Shown: positions 26,611 through 33,868 of the stretch, piece by piece
Position numbering within the stretch: the first letter of the stretch is position 1
Layout: each line of letters opens with the position of its first letter
NCBI GenBank assembly: GCA_937884755.1
Contig: CAKZYJ010000335.1
Coordinates: 1 to 58,086, forward strand
Origin: an uncultured Flammeovirgaceae bacterium
Lineage (GTDB): Bacteria > Bacteroidota > Bacteroidia > Cytophagales > Cyclobacteriaceae
Direction of reading: 5' to 3'
Length of the DNA: 58,086 nt
Position numbers and translations under genes: made by a program
Notes under the pieces: model-generated
What the model was told of the DNA's origin: nothing
What the model saw: the letters and a program-made list of their open reading frames with translations, nothing else
The model's database searches: none

Positions 26611-26729
26611 TTGAAGTTCTGTTTGAGATTCTGTAAAAAGAAACTCTAATGGTTGAATTATTGAATAACCCTGGAGTGCTAGATTATCTTTGATAACATG
26701 CTCATTTTTAAAACTTTACAGCTAAACTC

Positions 26730-27743
26730 TTACATCAAAATATCATTCACTGGTTTGATTTTGGGAGGAAGATCGGTTTCGCCTAAGAGTTCCCGTAAAT
26801 CAATCTCAATCGTACGGCAAAGGGCAGTCATTGGCACATCGTTGATGTAATTCTCAAAGGGATCTTCACTATTATCTCCTACCGATTCAATCGTGACGAA
26901 TATCCAAGAAATTAGCACGGAAAAGGGAACGGTCAACCATACAATAGCCCTATTGCTCATTTCATTAAATTCACTCACTAAGCCAAAGGGGAGGAGAATA
27001 ACGAAGACCCATACGAATACGGTGCTGAAGAAAGCGTATTGACGGGGAAAAGGGGTATTTTTTATCCGCTCACATTTGCCCTGAAGGTTGTATAACTCTT
27101 CAAGGGTTTGCATCATATTCACTTGCCGAAATACGTCTAACTGCTGTTTTTGCGCTAGTTGCTTGAGGGTATCTCCCTGCTTTCGCACTAAGTGTGTAGC
27201 CGTATTTGCCTTCTGCATCACTTCAATGTATTCTTCATCGTTCAAAAAGCTTCGGATGTAATCCTGGCACTCCCGGTCGTTTTTAAGTTTTAGGTCAGGG
27301 ACGTAGGTTAGATTTTTCCGGTCTAGAATCGTGGTTTTGCGCAACTGAATTCGTAATGCATTAATCCAGGCTATGTGCCGGTAGATAAGCTGGCAGTGAA
27401 GTGAAGTAACAACCCTGGGGACTTCAGAATCGGTCATGGTGGTATCCTGGGTATAATTTAAGACCTGATTGGCCCAGGTTCGGCTGTAGTTGACAATGCC
27501 GCCCCAGATTTTTCTCCCTTCCCAAAAGCGATCGTACGACTGACTATTCTTGAAGCCAATATAAAAAGCTACTGCAATACCGATGGTACTCAGCGGTAAA
27601 AATGGAATGCTAACATCGGTGCCCTGTTTTAACAAACCCAAGTAAAGAGCTGTAACCAGTAACGACCACACAGTAAAGAAAAGAAGGTTCCTCCAGGAAA
27701 ATTTCCAAATGATGTTCCAGCGTATATTTCGGCGTACGTACAT
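26730..27743 (-). CDS. Bestrophin-family (UPF0187) anion channel protein
   Basis: A 337-aa membrane protein. It begins with a basic N-terminus and WKFSWRNLLFFTVWSLLVTALY, then PLSTIGIAVAFYIGFKNSQSYDRFWEGRKIWGG split across the second helix and its loop. This FK(N/T)xxSYDRWWEGRxxWG signature defines bacterial bestrophins. Later segments hold two more membrane helices. Bacterial homologues form pentameric channels; ion selectivity varies and cannot be read here. A well-formed promoter precedes it. Confidence 0.92.
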   Translation of the reverse strand: MYVRRNIRWNIIWKFSWRNLLFFTVWSLLVTALYLGLLKQGTDVSIPFLPLSTIGIAVAFYIGFKNSQSYDRFWEGRKIWGGIVNYSRTWANQVLNYTQDTTMTDSEVPRVVTSLHCQLIYRHIAWINALRIQLRKTTILDRKNLTYVPDLKLKNDRECQDYIRSFLNDEEYIEVMQKANTATHLVRKQGDTLKQLAQKQQLDVFRQVNMMQTLEELYNLQGKCERIKNTPFPRQYAFFSTVFVWVFVILLPFGLVSEFNEMSNRAIVWLTVPFSVLISWIFVTIESVGDNSEDPFENYINDVPMTALCRTIEIDLRELLGETDLPPKIKPVNDILM

Positions 27744-27769
27744 AGTAGAAGTTTTTATTTGTCAACCTC

Positions 27770-27800
27770 TAAATATAGACAGCCGTTCTTGCTAGGCAAA
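27770..27800 (-). promoter_or_regulatory. Candidate promoter of the bestrophin gene
   Basis: On the minus strand TTTG (27800-27797), exactly 19 bases, then TATATTTA (27777-27770). This matches the Bacteroidota TTTG-N19-TAnnTTTG pattern except for the last base. The start codon is 26 bases downstream. Confidence 0.5.
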
Positions 27801-27823
27801 TACGAATCCGAGATTTAGGACAT

Positions 27824-27852
27824 AAAAAAAGCAGTACCCATTTGGGCACTGC
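27824..27852 (-). terminator. Rho-independent terminator of the EF-hand gene
   Basis: Minus strand GCAGTGCCCA pairs with TGGGTACTGC (one G-T pair) in 27852-27831, followed by seven T (27830-27824). It is 26 bases beyond the stop codon of the EF-hand lipoprotein. Confidence 0.9.
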
Positions 27853-27877
27853 CGTATAAAGTGAGGGCAGGTTGGAA

Positions 27878-28576
27878 TTAGTTGTTATCAGCGTCAAGCA
27901 ACACGGTAATATTACTTAGTTCAATACGTTTAATCTTATCATCATTATCTAAATCCCAGATAGTGATTAATCGATTGGCTGACTCTTGCCCAGCATCCGA
28001 TTCAATAATCTGGTTCATTCCATTCATAAACTCTTGATTGGAAACTTCTCCGTTTCCATCAGCATCCCAGTCAGAAAACTGACCATACTCACTAAACTCA
28101 TAGTTCACAAACAGATTCTCGGTTGCAGTGGTAAATTCATCCTGATTAATACTGTTACTGTTGTCACGATCCCATACTCTGTAGAATCCTTCAAAGAACT
28201 CATTCTCGTTGAGGGCATTGTCACCATCAGCGTCCCAGTCACCGTACTTTATCGTGATTCCGGCTAGTACTTCGTTGTTGCGGTTTCTCTCGCGTAACTC
28301 TTTCATCATCTTATATTCTTCAGAGTCTCGCGTAATGGCAGGTTTAGTGTTAACTACAAGCTTGGTTTCTACATCCTCTACCTCAGTTTGTTCAGGAGTA
28401 ACTGTTGGCTGGTTGGTTTCGGCAGTGGTAGTCTGTTCCACAGCTTCAGGCTCATTCATTTCAGTTTGGCTCGCCTGTTCTTCCGAAGAAGATCCGCAGG
28501 CAGCCGTAAGAACTACTATTCCAACACCCAGTGCGTAGGTAGCAAATCGTTTAAAAAAGGTCTCACTATACTTCAT
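27878..28576 (-). CDS. EF-hand calcium-binding lipoprotein
   Basis: A 232-aa lipoprotein (signal to Cys27 in LTAAC). Residues about 30-75 are a low-complexity Glu/Gln/Thr spacer. Four EF-hand loops follow with canonical ligands: D115-D117-D119...E126, D136-D138-S140...E147, D171-D173-N175...E182, and D208-D210-D212...E219. Each is paired with flanking helices, so two EF-hand pairs are expected. It is probably an envelope calcium sensor or buffer. It stands alone with its own terminator. The 5' leader (28577-28706) is AT-rich. Confidence 0.9.
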   Translation of the reverse strand: MKYSETFFKRFATYALGVGIVVLTAACGSSSEEQASQTEMNEPEAVEQTTTAETNQPTVTPEQTEVEDVETKLVVNTKPAITRDSEEYKMMKELRERNRNNEVLAGITIKYGDWDADGDNALNENEFFEGFYRVWDRDNSNSINQDEFTTATENLFVNYEFSEYGQFSDWDADGNGEVSNQEFMNGMNQIIESDAGQESANRLITIWDLDNDDKIKRIELSNITVLLDADNN

Positions 28577-28706
28577 AGTTTATACATTGGTTTATAGTTA
28601 AAAAAGGTGTTTGGGTGTTAATACGTAATTTTATCCAAAAAATTTATACCAAAAACAACTTTTCTGGTGATTTTACGTGAAAAAAGCTTTTATTTTTTCA
28701 TAATAT

Positions 28707-29294
28707 CTATGAATTTTTTGGATATTCAGCAGTAATTATGCGATAAATATCTTCACAGAACTCTCTAATTCCATCTTCAAACACCGCAGGAGCGTCTCTT
28801 CGGTTAAAGGTGGTTGTCTCACTATACACCTCTTGGTCCAGCGAAAGCCATTTCTCTCCATTTCGGTACACAATCCCATCGTAGCGAATCAGACTGGCTA
28901 CTTCGGTAAAGGTTGATGACCAGCCGTACCCATCAATAACCACCACGCTGTTGTATCGGTCCCTTACTACCCAGTCGGGGCGGATGCGAAACAGTTGGAG
29001 TGTGATACCTTCTTCAGCAACAGTATCGGAAAACTCAACATTAGATACGCTTGTCTCAAAGGTATAGTACAAAGATAGCCGAAGAGTATGCCTAAAATTT
29101 GACACATCCATTCGGCCTACCGGAAACTCATTTTCAATATTTTGGTCGATGATAATGGTAAGAGGCTCATCCAATTTTTCATGGAAAGGCTTTAAGTAGC
29201 TTTCGGCAGTGAAAAATCCGGCTTTAGGTCGAAAGCAAGACGTGCACAAAGTAACAATAAGTACTAGGGAAAAAAGTAGTGGAAAGGATTTCAT
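28707..29294 (-). CDS. Hypothetical lipoprotein (195 aa)
   Basis: A 195-aa predicted lipoprotein (signal to Cys20, LCTSC). The mature part is mixed alpha/beta without recognised domain motifs; it carries a long strand pattern (PLTIIIDQNIE, RLSLYYTFETS, NSVVVIDGYGW) and a helical end. The pattern recalls small LPS-assembly or DUF-type envelope lipoproteins, but I cannot name it. It is between the EF-hand gene (same strand, 130-base gap) and the divergent YHYH gene. Confidence 0.7.
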   Translation of the reverse strand: MKSFPLLFSLVLIVTLCTSCFRPKAGFFTAESYLKPFHEKLDEPLTIIIDQNIENEFPVGRMDVSNFRHTLRLSLYYTFETSVSNVEFSDTVAEEGITLQLFRIRPDWVVRDRYNSVVVIDGYGWSSTFTEVASLIRYDGIVYRNGEKWLSLDQEVYSETTTFNRRDAPAVFEDGIREFCEDIYRIITAEYPKNS

Positions 29295-29466
29295 AGCAAA
29301 AGTGTGGTTGTGGGTAAGAATAAATCAAATTGAATGCCAATCTGTCGTTTGTAGGCTTTCGTCTGGTTTTGAGTACACAGGTAATATAACAATCCCTAAA
29401 CTAAAGCTTATAAAGCACCCTCTTGATAGATTTGCTGATTAGTAAGCAAAATATTGTACAGTACTT

Positions 29467-29495
29467 TAGCCTGGTAATGATAAGAGTTCAGGCTA
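29467..29495. repeat. Perfect 7-bp inverted repeat in the YHYH leader
   Basis: TAGCCTG (29467-29473) and CAGGCTA (29489-29495) flank 15 bases, ending 15 bases before the ATG at 29511. It could be a regulator site or a leader hairpin. An exact TAGATTTG element lies upstream at 29427-29434. Confidence 0.35.
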
Positions 29496-29510
29496 CAGAA
29501 ACATGATTCT

Positions 29511-30367
29511 ATGAACAGATGTATCGCACTTTTTACGTTTATTGTCCTGATTTGCATTTCCTGTGGTCAGGACGAAGAGCCCGTTAATCCCAACGATGGG
29601 ACTTCTCCAACTTCCGGTTTTCCTGATGGGAATAATACCACTGCTGATAATGGCAACAATGGTAATTCCAATGAGAATACTAGTGGAAACGGAACCCAAA
29701 CGTCAACGACCGAACCCAGCCTGGAAATTTATCAAAAAATATACGCTGCTACTGATGTGTACATTGAAGGCGATTTTGTGATAATCAAAACCAACGGGCG
29801 ACCAGATCATAAGAGTCCATACTACGTTGATACCCAGTGGGAAAGTAAATTACACGAGGATTACAATGGTACTAACCAGAAATTCAAGTTAAATCCTAAC
29901 CGGATTGGTGAGTTTAATTATACCTTCAAAATTCCTTTCAACCGGAAGAAGCTAGCCGTCATCAGGCAACTCCGATGGGGGCAATTGGGGTGTCATTGAA
30001 TGGGGTGCCATTCTACAACCAGTACGCCGCACCGGATGAGCCTTTGACGAATGAGATTAATTCATTTGATCAGTACAACGGTCATCCGACCGGCAACTCC
30101 AATTATCATTATCACATAGAACCTCTGTACCTAACTGAAAAACAAGGAAAGGACGTACTGCTAGGTTTTTTACTTGATGGATTTCCGGTTTACGGCCCCA
30201 GTGAAGATAGTAAGCAAGTTTCTAATGACGATCTGGATGAGTACCACGGTCATACCCACGCGACTTCCGATTACCCGGATGGCATTTACCATTATCATAC
30301 CACTTCGGAAGATCCCTACATCAACGGCAATGGCTACTACGGTACTCCGGGTACATTTACTCAGTAA
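29511..30367 (+). pseudogene. YHYH-domain lipoprotein gene interrupted by a frameshift
   Basis: The first frame (29511-29999) gives a lipoprotein signal (Cys18, CISC), a low-complexity Asn/Gly/Thr linker and the start of a YHYH domain up to FKIPFN. The second frame then carries the rest (EEASRHQATPMGAIGV, NYHYHIEP, LDGFPVYGPSED, GIYHYHTTSEDPY). The two halves join perfectly if one C is restored in AACCGGAAG at 29941-29949 (N-P-E-E-A-S instead of N-R-K-K-L). The intact product would be about 285 aa. This is either a recent inactivating deletion, a sequencing error or, less likely, recoding; no slippery heptamer is visible. YHYH proteins are exported, and this one heads a MORN-SCO group. Confidence 0.85.
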
Positions 30368-30917
30368 AATTTCTGGTCTAGTGTTTCTTACACTTTTCAG
30401 CTGTGAGCATCGGGGAGTGGGTAACTTCCCGGTTTTGCATATCGATAGTGAGGAGGCAAGAAGTCTGAAAGGATTACTTTACGTCAATGACAGGGCTTTT
30501 TCGGGGACCCTCTATAATTCCTTTCCGGCTAGCTCGGATACTTCCTGGGTAAAGACCTTTATCGATGGAAAGGAAGACGGGCAATGGAAGCAATTTTATT
30601 CTAACGGTGAGATTCGTGAAACAAGGCATTTTACTCAAGGGAAGAAGACTGGTGAATATCGGGCTTGGTGGCCGGATGGAAGACTACAACTTGTATATCA
30701 TTTTACTGATGGTGAGTACGAAGGGACTTGTAGAGAGTGGAACAATAAGGGATTGTTAATCAAGGAGATGAACTACCATCAAGGCTACGAGGAAGGTCCC
30801 CAAAAGCTCTGGTACAACAATGGAACCATCAAGTCTAACTACGTGATGAAGAACGGCAGACGATACGGATTACTAGGTACTAAAAACTGCACTAATGTTA
30901 CGGATAGTATTTTTTAG
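30330..30917 (+). CDS. YwqK-like MORN-repeat-variant lipoprotein
   Basis: A 195-aa protein from the ATG at 30330, which overlaps the end of the YHYH gene by 38 bases in another frame and gives a lipoprotein signal ending in FSC (Cys25). The centre (about residues 85-180) contains four to five MORN-variant repeats of the form G-x-x-x-G-x-W-x-x-Y/W-x-x-N/D-G-x-I/L: DGKEDGQWKQFYSNGEI, KKTGEYRAWWPDGRL, EGTCREWNNKGLL, EGPQKLWYNNGTI. Databases often call these 'toxin-antitoxin YwqK antitoxin', without evidence here. The end GLLGTKNCTNVTD is conserved in my experience of this group. It overlaps SCO by 23 bases, so translation is probably coupled. Confidence 0.75.
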   Translation: MATTVLRVHLLSKISGLVFLTLFSCEHRGVGNFPVLHIDSEEARSLKGLLYVNDRAFSGTLYNSFPASSDTSWVKTFIDGKEDGQWKQFYSNGEIRETRHFTQGKKTGEYRAWWPDGRLQLVYHFTDGEYEGTCREWNNKGLLIKEMNYHQGYEEGPQKLWYNNGTIKSNYVMKNGRRYGLLGTKNCTNVTDSIF

Positions 30918-31530
30918 TTTTATTGTATTCGGGCTTTTGGCTTGTGAGCAACAGAAGGAGAGTTTACCCTACTATAATACCCCTGATTTTACTCCAATCT
31001 TTGTCAATAGTGCTAGGGCTGCACTGGAACAAGTTCCGCACCGGATTTCTAATTTTTCGTTCACCAACCAGCACGGAAACACTATTACTCAGGAGCATAT
31101 TGACGGTAAAGTGCATGTGGCTAACTTTATTTTTACTACATGTGGAGTGGTTTGTCCGGTCATGACAGAAAATATGCAAACAGTCAGCCAGGAATTTGAA
31201 AATGATGACCAGGTAGTGCTACTGTCCTACTCGGTTACTCCCTGGATAGACGATGCAGATCGATTGGCCGAATACGCTGAGATCAAGAACATTAATGATC
31301 CTAATTGGCATTTATTAACCGGCAGTAAATCAGCTATCTATGAGCTGGCTCGTAAAGCTTATTTTGCCGAAGAAGACCTAGGTTATACCAAAGATAGCAC
31401 CGAATTTCTGCATACCGAACACTTCATTTTAGTAGATCAAAGCAAGCGAATCCGAGGTATTTACAATGGAACACTTGCTTTAGAAATCAAGCAGCTAATT
31501 GCCGATATTAATCTTCTAAAAGAGGAATAA
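30895..31530 (+). CDS. SCO1/SenC/PrrC-family copper chaperone lipoprotein
   Basis: A 211-aa lipoprotein (Cys17, LLAC) with a thioredoxin fold of the SCO family. The copper-binding CxxxC is C83-G-V-V-C87 and the third ligand is His173 in HTEHFILVD, at the usual distance from the Asp of the L-x-D box. SCO proteins deliver copper to the CuA centre of cytochrome c oxidase or act as redox partners. The ATG at 30895 lies inside the end of the MORN gene. The group YHYH-MORN-SCO suggests a shared envelope copper or redox task; this is inference. Confidence 0.9.
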   Translation: MLRIVFFSFIVFGLLACEQQKESLPYYNTPDFTPIFVNSARAALEQVPHRISNFSFTNQHGNTITQEHIDGKVHVANFIFTTCGVVCPVMTENMQTVSQEFENDDQVVLLSYSVTPWIDDADRLAEYAEIKNINDPNWHLLTGSKSAIYELARKAYFAEEDLGYTKDSTEFLHTEHFILVDQSKRIRGIYNGTLALEIKQLIADINLLKEE

Positions 31531-31569
31531 ATGGAATCTAATCACTCAGTTAAATGATATTGACTAGTC

Positions 31570-32187
31570 TTAGGCATTCCTCCACTTAATGGTGCAGCCA
31601 ATCGCTTTCGTTTTGGTAGTGGAAACTTTCTGATCTTGGAGTAAGGCGTTAACGGCATCCTGCACGTAGTGTTTGTCAGCCTTATCAGCATCTTTGTAGT
31701 TGTTGTCAATGGTACCAATATAGGCCACTCGATACTTATCTTCTCCTTCTTTTTCTAACACATAAACATGAGGAGTATTGGTGGCACCATAAGTTCGGGT
31801 TATCTGCTGAGTTTCATCCACCAGATAAGGGAATGAATAATCTTTCTCCTGAGCTCGGACTTGCATCTTTTCAAAACTGTCGGCGGGGGAGCGTTGAGGG
31901 TCATTCGGATTGATTGCAATCACTGGGAATCCTTTGCTTTCGTATTCGTGGTTTAAATCATTAATACGATCCTGATAGAGTTTAGCGTAGGGACATTCGT
32001 TGCAGGTAAACACTACAATAAAACCCTGGGCATCCACATAATCGCTTAAAGAAACTGTTGTTCCGTCTACATTTTTCAGGCTGAAATCCGTCGCGTAGTC
32101 GCCCACCTTGTATCCATCAGCGTAGGGTGTAAAACTTACCAGACCGACGATTAATACCAAAAACGAGATAAGGATGAAGAATTTCAT
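31570..32187 (-). CDS. Thioredoxin-fold AhpC/TSA-like exported protein
   Basis: A 205-aa protein with an N-terminal hydrophobic signal or anchor (residues 1-22). The AhpC/TSA-like domain starts VGDYATDFSLKNVDG and carries the active site CNECP (C62, C65), then an INPNDP element and NTPHVYVLEK (cis-Pro region). The end IGCTIKW is typical of the Bacteroidota 'thioredoxin family protein' group. Probably a periplasmic thiol-disulfide or peroxidase-like enzyme. It is 6 bases downstream of the TlpA-like gene and likely co-transcribed; it converges on the SCO gene. Confidence 0.88.
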   Translation of the reverse strand: MKFFILISFLVLIVGLVSFTPYADGYKVGDYATDFSLKNVDGTTVSLSDYVDAQGFIVVFTCNECPYAKLYQDRINDLNHEYESKGFPVIAINPNDPQRSPADSFEKMQVRAQEKDYSFPYLVDETQQITRTYGATNTPHVYVLEKEGEDKYRVAYIGTIDNNYKDADKADKHYVQDAVNALLQDQKVSTTKTKAIGCTIKWRNA

Positions 32188-32193
32188 GATAGA

Positions 32194-32673
32194 TTATTTA
32201 GGGTGTAATAATTGATTTACTTGCGAGAAAAGAGTTTCCTTGGAAAGTTCTCCTTCATAGAATAGTTCTGAGCCTGAGCTCGATACGAACAAGGTAGCCG
32301 GAATAGCTCCACTCCATTCAGGGGAAATTCGGTCAATCCAGGAATTATGATCTACCTCATCTAGATATACCACTTCGGAGATAATATTTTTTTGTGAGCT
32401 ATATTTTTCAGCCGTAGCTACTTCAATGTCCAAACTCACTAATAGAACTTTTACCTCTTCAGTGGAATAGGTGGATTGAAGAGAATCGAAGTAGGGAAGC
32501 TCTTTGATACAAGGTTTACACCAGGTTGCCCAGAAATTTACAATCAATACTTCTGACTGATTTTCAGAGTGAATATGCTCGTTTAGTTCCTCGAAAGACA
32601 AGATCGGAATTTCCTGAGCGGTTAGCTGCGGGCAGCTTAATAGCAAGAAGGCAATATAGGTAGGATACTTCAT
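32194..32673 (-). CDS. TlpA/ResA-like thioredoxin
   Basis: A 159-aa exported thioredoxin from the ATG at 32673; a TTG at 32703 gives an unneeded extension. Signal peptide residues 1-20 (ends in LTAQ). Active site WATWCKPC (C52, C55) and the cis-Pro region GAIPATLFVSS are clear. The TlpA-like FWATWCKPCIKELP pattern suggests reduction of c-type cytochrome or SCO cysteines in the periplasm. It is the first gene of a two-gene unit with the AhpC/TSA-like gene. The vicinity of SCO supports cytochrome-oxidase-related thiol chemistry. Confidence 0.88.
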   Translation of the reverse strand: MKYPTYIAFLLLSCPQLTAQEIPILSFEELNEHIHSENQSEVLIVNFWATWCKPCIKELPYFDSLQSTYSTEEVKVLLVSLDIEVATAEKYSSQKNIISEVVYLDEVDHNSWIDRISPEWSGAIPATLFVSSSGSELFYEGELSKETLFSQVNQLLHPK

Positions 32674-32831
32674 AGGGTAATTAGATAATGTAAGATACGA
32701 CAATCAGCTTACAATAGTCTAACCCTTAGTAGAATCTTGGTAGCCTCAAACTAGATTGTCCGGTCTGAATAAACGCCGAAAAATGCTTGGTGGATCAGTC
32801 TTTTCTCAGCAAAAAAACTTGGTTTTTGTTA

Positions 32832-33134
32832 CTAGCTCATTGGTGGGCAAAGAGTGGCCTGTAATTGATCTTTAGTCATATCCCAAAACAACGTCTGAGG
32901 TTGGTCTTGGGTCATCTGGACCGAAGCAATGGGCGATACTACCTGCCTACGGCTATTCTGTTGTTGGGGGAGCCAGTGATCAGAAACATGAATTAATAAG
33001 CCAGTAAGGCGGCCAGTGTGGGCTTCAATGATGGTTTTTTCTACGGTTCCAATGGTTTCATTATTCATATTCTTCACGGTCATACCTACGCAAATGCTGG
33101 TTGACAAAAGTAATCCGCTAATCCAATGGTGCAT
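32832..33134 (-). CDS. Exported small PRC-barrel-like protein
   Basis: A 100-aa protein from the ATG at 33134 (MHHWISGLLLS). A signal-like helix ends near residue 18. The rest matches a PRC-barrel: VKNMNNETIGTVEKTIIEAHTGRLTGLLIHV, then RRQVVSP and SVQMTQDQ strands. PRC barrels mediate protein or tetrapyrrole contacts; a secreted single-domain form is unusual. A longer frame from a TTG at 33257 runs into the upstream gene and is not chosen. It is 79 bases downstream of the PepSY-like gene. Confidence 0.65.
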   Translation of the reverse strand: MHHWISGLLLSTSICVGMTVKNMNNETIGTVEKTIIEAHTGRLTGLLIHVSDHWLPQQQNSRRQVVSPIASVQMTQDQPQTLFWDMTKDQLQATLCPPMS

Positions 33135-33213
33135 ACGAAAAAATTTATGGGGTGAATGATTTTTTAGTACAACGACGTAGACGCCAGAAAAATATGCGAG
33201 GAACTTAAAATAA

Positions 33214-33591
33214 TTATACTGGCCGATGTTGCTCGTATAAATCGCCGTTAGGAGCAAAGTAGTGACTAAAGGATTTCCCTTCGTAGCTCAACCGGAACTC
33301 AAAAAGGTAGAAGGGCTGAGCCATCGTGTCATCGACAATAATCTGATCCAGGGCTCGATCTTGCAACCGGAATACCTGAACAATTTCCATATGTTGAAAC
33401 ACGCTGGTTCTGAAGGCTTCCATTACTTTTTCTGGAATCTCTTGTTCGCTGATTGGTATTTTTCCTTCATTTGGGTCTTCCCCGAACTGGGAGGCAAAGC
33501 CTTCCGGTTGAATAGTGTTACTAGCCCAGTCCTGGGCCTGGCTTACTGAGTAACTGAGTATTAGGCAAATAATAAAGGCTAATGGATTCAT
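33214..33591 (-). CDS. Exported PepSY-like small protein
   Basis: A 125-aa protein from the ATG at 33591, giving a clear signal peptide (MNPLAFIICLILSYSVSQAQ). After an acidic linker comes ISEQEIPEKVMEAFRTSVF, then YLFEFRLSYEGKSFSHYFAPNGDLYEQ. The layout of a helix followed by Tyr-rich strands with a G-K/E-x-D/N-x-G hairpin resembles PepSY-like (beta-lactamase-inhibitor-like) proteins of Bacteroidota. Similarity is modest and function unknown. Probably a two-gene unit with the PRC-barrel gene. Confidence 0.6.
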   Translation of the reverse strand: MNPLAFIICLILSYSVSQAQDWASNTIQPEGFASQFGEDPNEGKIPISEQEIPEKVMEAFRTSVFQHMEIVQVFRLQDRALDQIIVDDTMAQPFYLFEFRLSYEGKSFSHYFAPNGDLYEQHRPV

Positions 33592-33868
33592 AATTTCATT
33601 ACTTTGCTTACAGTAGTTGAAAAACAATGCCAATAGCCTATTTTATTGATTTTTAATGATTTACCTTTAGCTATATAGCTTGAACTGAGGTAGTAAAGAG
33701 CATTATGGGGAATATGTCAACAGCTTTCCAGGTTGACCGGTATAACTTTAAAAAAACAAACATTTTTCTGTTGAACTAAATGAGAGAGTTGCACATTTAT
33801 TGCGTGAATGGCAATGTTGTGAGCATTCCTTCGTAGTATTGCTAGAACTTGGCTAAAACAGACTAAAG

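Noticed and set aside
30174-30329. N-terminal extension of the MORN lipoprotein frame
   Set aside because: This part lies over the YHYH coding sequence in another frame and does not look like protein; the ATG at 30330 gives a lipoprotein signal.
30330-30917. Toxin-antitoxin function for the YwqK-like MORN protein
   Set aside because: The label is inherited from annotation of the family; no toxin gene is adjacent and the protein is an exported lipoprotein.
33135-33257. Longer start (TTG) of the PRC-barrel protein
   Set aside because: It would overlap the PepSY-like gene and add an odd hydrophobic lead; the ATG at 33134 gives a signal-like start.
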